Below, piece by piece: positions 7,874 through 16,100 of a DNA stretch of 25,986 bases. Below the pieces are notes generated by a model. That model had not been told where the DNA came from, made no database searches, and saw only the letters and a list, made by a program, of their open reading frames with translations. The translations under genes and the position numbers were made by a program. The stretch is from NCBI GenBank assembly GCA_002428905.1, contig DIYD01000295.1:1-25986 (forward strand), in the 5' to 3' direction. The stretch comes from Bacteroidetes bacterium UBA6063 (GTDB lineage: Bacteria; Bacteroidota; Bacteroidia; NS11-12g; UBA9320). Positions within the stretch are counted from its first letter, which is position 1. Every line of letters begins with the position of its first letter.

Positions 7874-8337
7874 TAGAATGTTCTTAGGTACGGTCTATTT
7901 GCTAATGGTGAAAACGGCCACGGAATGGCAATGAAAATGATGAAGAGTGCAACGGAAAATAGCACAAGCATCGTTTTGAACTTTTCCCTGTCCGTTTTCT
8001 TTCTTTTCGCCTTCGCAGAGCCTATCGTAATGATCACTATCGCCGTTAGCATTAGGACAAAGTGAAAAAGCGCGAAAAAAGTAAAATTCCAATCAGACAC
8101 TAAGCTTCCAAAATCGGAGAAATAATATTGAACAAGAGGACTTTGAATATAAACGAGAATACCCAGGACAAGTTGAATATGTGCGATGGTTGCAGTCCAA
8201 TGTCGCAGTTTGTTGTCGAAATTCGAAAAACCAGACCTGGCAGTATACCCTCTGTAAGCTCGGACTATTGCAAGCATCAGAGAAAATAAAACAAGCCATC
8301 TAAACATGGAGTGCAGAACTAAAACGGTCGAATACAT
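7873..8337 (-). CDS. Four-helix membrane protein, cytochrome b-like
   Basis: This 154-residue protein has about four membrane helices (near 5-26, 46-64, 84-106 and 120-140). Similar Bacteroidota proteins are often labelled cytochrome B. Histidines at 9, 46, 53 and 92 lie in or at the edges of helices and could in principle bind haem, but no classical b-type pair is certain. The conserved-looking end IPWPFSPLANRPY follows the last helix. It is first of four overlapping genes, so the promoter must lie in 8338-8406, where a short hairpin and a 12-bp palindrome are found. A redox role beside the rhodanese is plausible but inferred. Confidence 0.8.
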   Translation of the reverse strand: MYSTVLVLHSMFRWLVLFSLMLAIVRAYRGYTARSGFSNFDNKLRHWTATIAHIQLVLGILVYIQSPLVQYYFSDFGSLVSDWNFTFFALFHFVLMLTAIVIITIGSAKAKRKKTDREKFKTMLVLFSVALFIIFIAIPWPFSPLANRPYLRTF

Positions 8338-8340
8338 AAA

Positions 8341-8357
8341 CGCTAATAATTGTAGCG
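8341..8357 (-). promoter_or_regulatory. Small hairpin immediately before the operon start codon
   Basis: On the minus strand CGCTA and TAGCG form a perfect five-base stem around a seven-base loop, ending three bases before the ATG of the 7873-8337 gene. In the mRNA it could limit ribosome access, or it may be chance; the stem is short. Confidence 0.25.
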
Positions 8358-8365
8358 CAAAGTTC

Positions 8366-8377
8366 TAAGTGCACTTA
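8366..8377. promoter_or_regulatory. Perfect 12-bp palindrome, candidate operator
   Basis: TAAGTGCACTTA is its own reverse complement and lies 28 bases before the start of the four-gene operon, between it and the AraC regulator gene. A minus-strand GAACTTTG box close by resembles a -7 element with one mismatch. A dimeric repressor or activator could bind here. The protein is unknown; AraC proteins usually prefer direct repeats, so the neighbour is not the obvious binder. Confidence 0.35.
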
Positions 8378-8406
8378 AGTACTGGGTATGAAGAATTATG
8401 CCATTT

Positions 8407-9321
8407 CTAGGACTTTTCAATCCTGTTGCGAAATTCTGTGGGTGTAACCCCAGTTCCTTTTTTAAAGAACCGTGTGAAGTAGGAAGCATCTAAGTACCCC
8501 ATATCATACGCAATTTCGCTAATAGACATCCCCGATTGATACAGCAGGAATTTGATTTCAATTAGCTTGATTTCGTTGTTGATTTCGGATGCAGATTTGG
8601 AAGTACTATGTTTCACCGATTTATTCAAATGGTTGGGACTGACGTTCAGCATTTGAGCAAAATGGGAGACCTTCAGGTTTTTACGTACGTTCTCATACGC
8701 TAGTTTTTTGAATTGGCTGGTGATTTGAAACGATGCACTTTGGTCAAACCGGTTGTTCTGACCAAAAAGGAGCTGCAATTCTGCAAGCAATGCGTACAAA
8801 TAGGAATGAACCACGGATACGTTTGGCCGGTCATCGGACTTAAATTCGGAACACAACCGTTCCAGTAAGTTCAATATGGCTGGTTTCGAGCTTTCGCTAA
8901 TATCAATTATCGGATGGTTACCAACAATCAAGAATTCGAATTCATTGAGTAGCGTATTGTTTCCGTACTTACCAATTAGAATATCCGGATGAAAATGACA
9001 GGTAAACCCATGTATTTCAGGATGGATTTCAGCTGTTGAAAAAACGGCACCTGCCTGATATATCAAGACCTGATCAGGTTTAACCCTATACTCCTTAAAG
9101 CCAACTTTGGTTTTAAATGTACCTTCTGTCACAAAGATTATGGTGTGACTTACTTCCCTTGAAGGCTGTATGGGTTTAAGCACACCTTCACTGAGATCTT
9201 CTACACGTAAACAAAAAAAATCTTCTAAACTTTTTTTAAAAAGCTTGTCTAATTCCGGACTTGCATTGAAGTATTCGTTTCTAAAATCCTCCGAATTATA
9301 TGTTCTAATCTCCGGCTTCAT
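8407..9321 (-). CDS. AraC-family transcriptional regulator
   Basis: This is a 304-residue regulator. The N-terminal part (to about 190) resembles a cupin-type effector domain, with the stretch VKPDQVLIYQAGAVF typical of the AraC sensor barrel. The C-terminal part (about 200-300) is a double helix-turn-helix: KVSHFAQMLNVSPNHLNKSVK for the first unit and MSISEIAYDMGYLDASYFTRFFK, given here as SISEIAYDMGYLDASYF plus TRFFKK, for the second, followed by GVTPTEFRN, the AraC signature. I chose the ATG giving MKPEIRTYN over a GTG nine codons upstream. It lies 69 bases upstream of the four-gene rhodanese operon on the same strand and may control it; its ligand is unknown. Confidence 0.93.
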   Translation of the reverse strand: MKPEIRTYNSEDFRNEYFNASPELDKLFKKSLEDFFCLRVEDLSEGVLKPIQPSREVSHTIIFVTEGTFKTKVGFKEYRVKPDQVLIYQAGAVFSTAEIHPEIHGFTCHFHPDILIGKYGNNTLLNEFEFLIVGNHPIIDISESSKPAILNLLERLCSEFKSDDRPNVSVVHSYLYALLAELQLLFGQNNRFDQSASFQITSQFKKLAYENVRKNLKVSHFAQMLNVSPNHLNKSVKHSTSKSASEINNEIKLIEIKFLLYQSGMSISEIAYDMGYLDASYFTRFFKKGTGVTPTEFRNRIEKS

Positions 9322-9773
9322 GTACACATCAAACAAGGACTCAAGCACACAGCCTCAATGTTCTGGTGGCGCCTCTTCAATTCCCTAATCTTGAATCGCT
9401 AAGGTAACGCATTAGCATGTATGAGGTATTCCTCGCGGACGATGAAAATTGATCATTTATCCATTTTGACATATTGGACTACCGTGCCCAGGACACTAAG
9501 CAAGGTTCTTTGAACAGAAGGGGTTCAACGCTCGTTGCACCGCCAAACTGAACGGACAAAGTGCACAGCAGGCTTAAGTAAACTCGAGGACCGTAATAGC
9601 AGATTTTCTATTCGATGGTATGACGGGTCCTTGCTCTGCGGAAGCATCCTTCAATAGGCAAAAACACCACGAAACTGCCATTTCTTAATCCAATTCATCG
9701 GAACAGCTAAAAATCCTAAACCTTACCCAACTACCCCATACCCTTCCCCGTATACCCTAATAAAACAAGCATT
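9322..9773. other. 452-bp intergenic region, no gene seen
   Basis: This interval separates the AraC gene (minus) from the T9SS cargo gene (plus), so it must hold both promoters. I read all frames and found only short broken ORFs (35 codons or fewer with a start), none convincing. No exact TAnnTTTG box, hairpin terminator or repeat array stands out. The last 50 bases before the cargo start are pyrimidine-rich with two similar CCC(A/G)TA-type clusters. Confidence 0.6.
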
Positions 9774-11468
9774 ATGAAACGTACCATCTACCTCTTGATT
9801 TGTGTCTTCTCGACCATTTCGATTACAGCTCAGACCAATGTACCTGCAACTATATCCACAAACCAGACGTGGACAGCCGCGGGCAATCCATACATAATTA
9901 AAGATAGCACCATTATTGAAGCCAATGCCTCGGTCACCATTATGCCAGGCGTAGTAGTGCAAACCTCAGATCTTACCTCTGACCGCCATAACATTAAGGG
10001 TATCATTATTAAGGGACAGCTTCGGGCACTTGGGAAAAAAGACTCTATTATCGTATTCAACAAGGCCCACCTGTACTTTGCGGACAAATCGAAACGATAC
10101 GACATAAAAACCGGTGACGGTTGTTTCTTTGATTATTGCCAAATCAACGATTATATAACCGTCCAGGATGCCGGCATACGTATTCAAAACAGCAAATTGC
10201 TCCCAAGCGGACAGTCCTGGACATACAAGGGACATATTACCTCAGAAATCTCTGGCAGTTCCATTGACCTATATCGTTGTGATATCGAGACCAGTATCAA
10301 TACGAAGGGCCGCGGTTATTGGTTACCTCAAAACGAAATACCGGCCAATACTATCAGAGTTGATCAATGCACCATAAAAAATACGGTTTGGGTATTAACC
10401 GGCGTCATACAGTTCACAAATAACACTGTGCTGGATTCCGATTCTTCTCATTTCTACGTGAATAATCGTGCTGAAATATCCTGTAACCTTTTTCGTGGAT
10501 ACGGAGCAGGAATTCACCTGCACGTAGATGATACTGATACAGGCTCTTTTGAGTTTAATACGCTAGACTCTATGGGAGTAAATTTTAACAACACAGCTAG
10601 CAGCAGAGGAGCCCTTAACATTCATGCCTCTTCTTCCTTAAAAAACTTCAAGATTCAGAACAATAACTTCCTATCTACATTAACGAATCAATGGGGCATT
10701 GGGAAAAAAGTTCGGTTAAAAAAAGACTCTGCAGGAAAGAAGAATTTCACCCTTGACCTGCGTAAAAACTATTGGGGGTATACGTCCTTCTCCAAAATCG
10801 ATTCATTTGTTTACGACTACAATGATGACGTTGTCTTGAGAGCCAGAGTAAACTATTCTGACTTCTTAAAATCACCAGACACCTCGTGCCAAAACGCAGA
10901 CTTGTTCTGTCAGGCATACTTCTTTTTCGGTGTGGACACCTCAAATCCGTTGAAACACTATGTTATTGAAGACAATAAAAAGGTAAGCAAACGTGTGACC
11001 TATCAATGGGACTTCGGTGACGGCACACGATACCATGATCCACATCCCATCCATTCCTATGCCAAAAAAGGGACCTATGAAATTTGCCTGACCATTCAAG
11101 ACGAAGAGTCCTTTTGTCAAAGCCAGTACTGCGATAAAATATACATCGACAACGACAACGTCACTGTTGAAGTGTTGGGCGATGATGAACTTAGCATAAG
11201 GGAGACACCGAACACCAGAGAATTACTGGTTTATCCGAACCCTAATGCGGGCACTTTCGTGGTTCAGCCTGGCAACCGTCATACTGGCCCATGGAATATC
11301 ACACTTACGAACGGTTTAGGTCAGGTTGTGTATGAATTGTCAGGCTATGGCTCCTCAGATCAAAACAAGATTTCAATTGACGTAAAAAGTGCTCCTAATG
11401 GCATATACTTTTTGAAGTTCTCCTCCAGCCAGGCGACCAAATTCAGTCGGGTTGAAATAAGCCACTAA
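9774..11468 (+). CDS. T9SS-exported protein with beta-helix-like region, PKD domain and type A sorting domain
   Basis: This 564-residue protein starts with a signal peptide (MKRTIYLLICVFSTISITAQ). Residues of about 25-370 show repeated short strands with Asn/Asp turns (right-handed parallel beta-helix-like, as in polysaccharide-binding or adhesive surface proteins). A PKD domain follows at about 395-455 (YQWDFGDGTRYHDPHP, then HSYAKKGTYEICLTI). The last 80 or so residues are a T9SS type A sorting domain (LLVYPNPNAGTF, then APNGIYFLKFSS), so the protein should cross the outer membrane and be surface-attached or released. It is followed after 29 bases by an ECF sigma factor on the same strand, which suggests a cargo-linked regulatory unit. 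No catalytic motif is recognised. Confidence 0.9.
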   Translation: MKRTIYLLICVFSTISITAQTNVPATISTNQTWTAAGNPYIIKDSTIIEANASVTIMPGVVVQTSDLTSDRHNIKGIIIKGQLRALGKKDSIIVFNKAHLYFADKSKRYDIKTGDGCFFDYCQINDYITVQDAGIRIQNSKLLPSGQSWTYKGHITSEISGSSIDLYRCDIETSINTKGRGYWLPQNEIPANTIRVDQCTIKNTVWVLTGVIQFTNNTVLDSDSSHFYVNNRAEISCNLFRGYGAGIHLHVDDTDTGSFEFNTLDSMGVNFNNTASSRGALNIHASSSLKNFKIQNNNFLSTLTNQWGIGKKVRLKKDSAGKKNFTLDLRKNYWGYTSFSKIDSFVYDYNDDVVLRARVNYSDFLKSPDTSCQNADLFCQAYFFFGVDTSNPLKHYVIEDNKKVSKRVTYQWDFGDGTRYHDPHPIHSYAKKGTYEICLTIQDEESFCQSQYCDKIYIDNDNVTVEVLGDDELSIRETPNTRELLVYPNPNAGTFVVQPGNRHTGPWNITLTNGLGQVVYELSGYGSSDQNKISIDVKSAPNGIYFLKFSSSQATKFSRVEISH

Positions 11469-11497
11469 TCGCGTTTCCAGTTCATTTCGCCCATTAA

Positions 11498-12064
11498 ATG
11501 ACTGAAAAACAATTAATTGACGGTTGTATTCGAAGAGACGAAAGAAGCCAGAACGCTTTTTACAAGGCCTACTTCCCTTTTATGACCAGTATTGCAAACC
11601 GGTATTACCGCAATAAAGATGATGTATACCGGGTGGTCAACTACGGCTTTTTGAAAGTCTTTAACAACCTTGAAAAGTATGATCCGACATACAGCCTGAC
11701 CACCTGGATGGGGCGCATACTTATCAATCACATTATTGATGAGTTTCGGAAAAATGAAAAGTATGAGAATCAGGTTCCAACCGAGCATATAGATAAAGAA
11801 AACAACAAAGGCGTTAGTTGGAATCTGGTTGAGCATCAATGGGAACAAGAAGACCTCTTAACAATGATCGAAAGTTTACCGCGAGCGACGAGAACCGTAT
11901 TTAAGTTATACGCCTTTGAGGCATACAAACATGCCGAAATTGCTGAGGTAATGGGCATCTCAGAGAACACAAGCAAGTGGCATTTACGAGAGGCTCGCAC
12001 AAGGCTAAAACAACTACTGGAACATACGTATAAACAAGGAACTAAATCACATGTGAAATTATGA
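11498..12064 (+). CDS. ECF-type RNA polymerase sigma factor
   Basis: This is a 188-residue sigma-70-family factor of the extracytoplasmic-function class. Region 2 covers about 20-90 (NAFYKAYFPFMTSIANRYY, then GFLKVFNNLEKYDP and WMGRILINHIIDEFRK). Region 4 covers about 125-180 (LPRATRTVFKLYAFEAYKHA, then EIAEVMGISENTSKWHLREA). Its stop overlaps the start of the next gene (ATGA), a classic sigma/anti-sigma arrangement. The next protein begins with a short cytoplasmic segment and a membrane helix, so it is the likely partner that holds the sigma factor. Upstream lies the T9SS cargo, 29 bases away, probably co-transcribed. The target promoters are unknown. Confidence 0.95.
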   Translation: MTEKQLIDGCIRRDERSQNAFYKAYFPFMTSIANRYYRNKDDVYRVVNYGFLKVFNNLEKYDPTYSLTTWMGRILINHIIDEFRKNEKYENQVPTEHIDKENNKGVSWNLVEHQWEQEDLLTMIESLPRATRTVFKLYAFEAYKHAEIAEVMGISENTSKWHLREARTRLKQLLEHTYKQGTKSHVKL

Positions 12065-13431
12065 AATGGATTGACCAAATATTTACGCGAGGAATAAAGA
12101 ATACGGAAATGGAGTATTCAGATGCGCATTGGCAACACATGAAAGTGCTGCTGCAAGAGCACGACAACGGCTCCCTGGCTGGAAGAAAAAAGACCTACAG
12201 ACGGATTACCGTGTTGCTAATCATAGGACTGGTTTCGTTGATCACATATAATACAACTGAACGAGCTGCTACTTCTGAATCCGTTTCCATACGAACTGGG
12301 CAAACGCCTCCTAAATATTCAGCCCAGGGCAATGAACCTAAGCTTAATGAAAACACCCATACCCTTCCAGAACCGGGCGCGGAGTATAAACCAGCTCAAA
12401 TACAGACCCTCGGTATGCGAAACGATGGTCTGAAGACAAGCGCTATAGACGAATTATCGATCAGCGCTTCAAATCAGGGCAGATTGGCCAAAACCAACCA
12501 TACGGAAGATATGGGTAGTACACGCAGGAACGCCATAAACAAACAGGGTGTAACGGTTGCGTACATAATTACTCCGGGCGATTTAGTAAAGCTTGAGCCG
12601 AAATCAAGAACTCCAGGCCTATCCACGGGCAAGCGCCTTACGGACCAAAAGTTGATAATCTTGCCCGAACAAGAGCTAAACAAATGGACGTTCCATATGG
12701 CCCCTCACCTGAATCATAATCTACATCAGCGTTATTTTCAAGACGCTCAATCGTCTCAGGCCAAGTACCAGGAAACACCGGTTCCTTCTTTTGGTTACGG
12801 CATAGAGTTTTGGTTAACCCGGAAAAACTGGGGTATAAAATCAGGTATTGAATCTCTAAACCTATACGAAAAAACCAATTACGTGGTGACATTTGATAAA
12901 GAAGAATACACTTCGCGCGTGGTGCGTGTTACCCGTCAATTCGACACCACCTTGTCTGGGAGCCGAATTGACTTACTTAGAGAAGAAATAGACACAACCA
13001 CCACACGAGCTACGAGCACCATTTGCGCTGAATGCCTTACAGAGTTCAGGTATCTAAATATTCCCATCGCATATGAACGATCCTTTACTAAAGGAAGATT
13101 TGGCGTGACCATCGGCACCGGTGTTCAAGTTGGTTTTCTGCTCAAGGCGAGTGGAACCTATGCAGTGCGATTAACAGGAAGTCCAAATACCGATGATCCT
13201 AAGTCTGCCTTTGGAGAGTTGTCAACCACGACAGCTGTCAACCCAATGCTGTGGCAAGCCAATGGGTATATGGGTCTGCGGTATCGGATTCATAGCAATA
13301 TTACCTTATGGGGTAATGCTTCCTATTCGCGTTCGCTCAACTCGGTGTTGACACCTTATAGCCAACAGATTGGACTACGAAACATAAGGTTTGGAATTGC
13401 CTACAACCTTGGGTCTGTTTCTGTGTTTTGA
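12061..13431 (+). CDS. Putative membrane-anchored sigma partner fused to an outer-membrane barrel domain
   Basis: In this 456-residue protein, residues 1-48 are cytoplasmic-like with a YSDAHWQHMKVLL segment, similar to the short W-x-x-M/I-x-x-L motif at the N-terminus of Bacteroidota proteins encoded after ECF sigma genes. One membrane helix follows at about 49-63 (ITVLLIIGLVSLITY), then a polar linker to about 205, then a predicted eight-strand-type beta barrel (about 208-456; alternating strands, ending RFGIAYNLGSVSVF with a terminal aromatic residue as in outer-membrane proteins). No signal peptide is seen. The overlap with the sigma gene argues for a role in controlling it, possibly as an anti-sigma factor bridging inner and outer membrane. 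The barrel and bridging model are inferred. Confidence 0.8.
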   Translation: MKWIDQIFTRGIKNTEMEYSDAHWQHMKVLLQEHDNGSLAGRKKTYRRITVLLIIGLVSLITYNTTERAATSESVSIRTGQTPPKYSAQGNEPKLNENTHTLPEPGAEYKPAQIQTLGMRNDGLKTSAIDELSISASNQGRLAKTNHTEDMGSTRRNAINKQGVTVAYIITPGDLVKLEPKSRTPGLSTGKRLTDQKLIILPEQELNKWTFHMAPHLNHNLHQRYFQDAQSSQAKYQETPVPSFGYGIEFWLTRKNWGIKSGIESLNLYEKTNYVVTFDKEEYTSRVVRVTRQFDTTLSGSRIDLLREEIDTTTTRATSTICAECLTEFRYLNIPIAYERSFTKGRFGVTIGTGVQVGFLLKASGTYAVRLTGSPNTDDPKSAFGELSTTTAVNPMLWQANGYMGLRYRIHSNITLWGNASYSRSLNSVLTPYSQQIGLRNIRFGIAYNLGSVSVF

Positions 13432-13460
13432 TGCCTATTGAGCAACGATATTGGCGTTAG

Positions 13461-14000
13461 TCAGGCATACCCATTGATAATCAAATCTGAGTAGGATTGC
13501 GTTTCTAAGTTCACCTTCAAATTAAAATAACAGTTTCCTCCATCGCTGACGATCAGGATATCAGATTTCCAACTTTCCGTTCCCCAATCGTAACAGAAGA
13601 AATTAACCCACACTTCCTTCTGTCCGGCACTATTAATCACTGGAACGTATTGCCGTTTAAACCCTTTTGTACCTATCTCATACCCTGTCTCCGTCCATGC
13701 GTCTTGTGGGAAATCGCGATTGTGCTTTTCCAGAATTGCGAGTTGTTGTTTGTTGTTCTTTTCGATCGCTTTTAGGATGATCTTTTCGATGTCAGCAAGT
13801 TCGTTATTCGACAACGTAGTTGGTCTTGCGTTTGAAAACATCCAATCCCAGTCTTCCCCATAGTTTAACATCGTATAAGTCGAATCAGGGACATCAAAAT
13901 CACAAGTAACCGACTTATTATCAACATGTTGAGCAGAGTTTTTAGCACTCTTTTTACAGGCCATAAATGAAATAAGTAAAACGAAGACGGCATATTTCAT
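13461..14000 (-). CDS. Hypothetical lipoprotein
   Basis: I start at the ATG at 14000 because it is followed by a lipoprotein signal: MKYAVFVLLISFMACKKS, with lipid-modified C15 in FMAC. An ATG eight codons upstream would place charged residues ahead of this signal. The mature part is about 165 residues, rich in Asp, Asn and aromatic residues, with no recognised domain. It begins with a low-complexity tether (KKSAKNSAQH) typical of Bacteroidota lipoproteins; position +2 is Lys, which does not decide inner versus outer membrane here. It converges with the barrel protein gene, 29 bases away, and is probably transcribed alone. Confidence 0.78.
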   Translation of the reverse strand: MKYAVFVLLISFMACKKSAKNSAQHVDNKSVTCDFDVPDSTYTMLNYGEDWDWMFSNARPTTLSNNELADIEKIILKAIEKNNKQQLAILEKHNRDFPQDAWTETGYEIGTKGFKRQYVPVINSAGQKEVWVNFFCYDWGTESWKSDILIVSDGGNCYFNLKVNLETQSYSDLIINGYA

Positions 14001-14264
14001 TGCATTCAAGTCTATTGTTCGCATGGATTCACGTGCGGTTGTTTAAGGTCTATATACCCCATGTGGCACAAGGGTAAATGTGTATTTCTTAGATTTCATT
14101 TAAACTAGCCTAAAACATCCAAATCGAATTATAGGTGACCGAAATACTGCCGCTTGATTTATAGTGTTTGAGGCCAACATGGGTTAAGTTAGTTCCAGGT
14201 TAGCTTCTCGCTGGGAAGGAGTAAAGATGTTTATATTCGTTCGATATAAAACAACGACGCAATC

Positions 14265-15530
14265 ATGGCTTATTACGAAAAAGATGGTTTCCATTTCGAC
14301 GGTTTTCGAGACAACCTGTTGATTGTTGAGTCAGATCGTATCGAGGAATGTAAGTCCTATGCACTGGCTAATGACATCACGGGATTTTTCTTTAGTGATG
14401 ATCATGCATTCAACTTCAATCTCAACGGATATACCTTAACGCATCTGGATTTTCTCAATGATGAAAGGCTGACGGTTAAAAAGCTCTTGATATCCAGTGA
14501 CATGCTCAGAGATATCAATCCTTTGAACGAATTAAGTGAACTCGAGCACCTGGATTTGACCGTACCAAGGACAAAATGTAAACCTGTACATATTCATCAG
14601 AGTTCTTCAACCTTAACAGCCTTGAGTACGAACTTTTTCGAAAAACTAATCGGACGTGAATCACTTCATGAACTGGAAGTACTTGCAACTGATTTTAATC
14701 TGCCTGAAAAAGACTTGCGGTCTCTTAAGGCATATCCAAAATTGAAAGAGCTGAATATAACGGGTGGGAGTTCCCAGTCCTTAGACGGTATTGAAAACTG
14801 TCCAAATCTTGAACTAGTTGAAATTTGGAATTCGAGTTCCCTGAGAAACTTAAATGCACTATGGATGCTTCCCAACTTAAGAGAGGTGATCATCGATAGT
14901 TGCAAGAAAATAAGTGTTAGCATCCATTCGCAGGTTCCCAGCCTTGAGCGATTAGTACTGCGTAATTCAGGTGAAATTGAATCCATTTCATCGATTCAGA
15001 AAAATGCGACAAAGCTCAAGAGTTTGAACATTTGGGGCACGAAGGTTTTAAATGCAGATTTAACTCCATTGCTCGAGATGCCGCTTTTGATAGACGGTTT
15101 TGTATTCAAAAACCACAAAAACTACAACCTCAAACAAAAACAAGCCGAAGAGTTATTTGGCGAAATATCACGTGAGGAAATTCTTGAGTTAAAGAAACGG
15201 GCTACTCCAATTACCCCAAGCGGCAACAAGGCAATTCTTCCCACTGAAACCTGGAAAGAAGATGGATATCCCGAGCAGCATCAAATCAAGTTGGTCGACA
15301 AAGAATTAAAACGATTCGTAAAAAGCCTGGACAAAACATCCAATGCGGACGAACGACTGAAAGTGTTCGAAATCTCCGTTAAGAACATAGATAAAATTCA
15401 GGTTGAAAATGATGTTTTCATAGATACCGAATTAAGAGAACAACTGGTCGCATTTTACAATGAAGTCGCACAACTGGTTGGCATAACCGACTGCGATGAC
15501 ATAACGCGGGTGTGGAGAGAAGAATGGTAG
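14265..15530 (+). CDS. Cytosolic leucine-rich-repeat protein
   Basis: This 421-residue protein has no signal peptide or membrane helix. Residues of about 60-290 hold irregular leucine-rich repeats (for example LSELEHLDL, YPKLKELNITGG, CPNLELVEIWNSSSL, LPNLREVIIDSCKK, VPSLERLVLRNSG), about 21-24 residues each, which build a curved binding surface. The C-terminal part (about 330-421) is charged and helical (FVKSLDKTSNADERLKVFEI and onward) and is not recognised. LRR proteins of this kind serve in protein-protein recognition. The gene stands alone between a minus-strand lipoprotein and a convergent lipoprotein gene. A function cannot be given; bacterial homologues are sometimes found near toxin/immunity loci, but no toxin is seen here. 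Confidence 0.82.
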   Translation: MAYYEKDGFHFDGFRDNLLIVESDRIEECKSYALANDITGFFFSDDHAFNFNLNGYTLTHLDFLNDERLTVKKLLISSDMLRDINPLNELSELEHLDLTVPRTKCKPVHIHQSSSTLTALSTNFFEKLIGRESLHELEVLATDFNLPEKDLRSLKAYPKLKELNITGGSSQSLDGIENCPNLELVEIWNSSSLRNLNALWMLPNLREVIIDSCKKISVSIHSQVPSLERLVLRNSGEIESISSIQKNATKLKSLNIWGTKVLNADLTPLLEMPLLIDGFVFKNHKNYNLKQKQAEELFGEISREEILELKKRATPITPSGNKAILPTETWKEDGYPEQHQIKLVDKELKRFVKSLDKTSNADERLKVFEISVKNIDKIQVENDVFIDTELREQLVAFYNEVAQLVGITDCDDITRVWREEW

Positions 15531-15606
15531 TCATAAGGAGCTAGTGGATGAGAAGGTTTAGAGATTTTGACGATCTGGAATCCGGTGTTATGCAAATCCA
15601 TCCCTA

Positions 15607-16062
15607 TTACCACGACGCTAACACTTCTTCAACAAGATCTCCCATTCTATTCTCCAACAACGATGAGTTATGTTCGAACACATACACCCTGTTTTTATCT
15701 ACTGCAATACGCCTGGAGACATATGCTTTCATTGGCACGTTGTTATAGCATTCCGTTAGTGCTTCTGCGCTGATTTGACCTCCTTCCGTATTTTTGTCCA
15801 GGTTGTAAACTTTAACGAAAAGGTACTTGCTGGAATCAATCCCTGAAGCACTCAGCTTCAGATACACGTGTAGCAAATCCATCCGGTTACAGGCATCGTA
15901 CCGTTGTAAATAGAACTTGCCATCTTGTAAGGGAATCGTATCTACTGCACTAATAATCGAAGAATTCATCTCTACGTCTGAACTGGCATGCTCCTGGTTC
16001 ACTCCGCACCCAAATGCAAACCAGAAGGGTACCAGCAACGATATTTTAACGAATAATTTCAT
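15607..16062 (-). CDS. Hypothetical small lipoprotein
   Basis: This 151-residue protein has a lipoprotein-type signal peptide, MKLFVKISLLVPFWFAFGCG, with lipid-modified C19 in AFGC. The mature part is unrecognised; it contains two cysteines (in DACNRM and LTECYNN) that could pair in the periplasm. It follows the antiporter gene by 38 bases on the same strand and could be co-transcribed with it, but nothing in the sequence ties the two functionally. It converges with the LRR gene across a 76-base gap without a clear terminator hairpin. Confidence 0.72.
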   Translation of the reverse strand: MKLFVKISLLVPFWFAFGCGVNQEHASSDVEMNSSIISAVDTIPLQDGKFYLQRYDACNRMDLLHVYLKLSASGIDSSKYLFVKVYNLDKNTEGGQISAEALTECYNNVPMKAYVSRRIAVDKNRVYVFEHNSSLLENRMGDLVEEVLASW

Positions 16063-16100
16063 GTGTCCACTGAGGTTATTGTAAAGAAACCTAAACGGGT

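Noticed and set aside
9349..9773. Short frames on both strands, including a 35-codon minus ORF from an ATG near 9684.
   Set aside because: No recognisable motifs, no coding texture and nothing to suggest translation.
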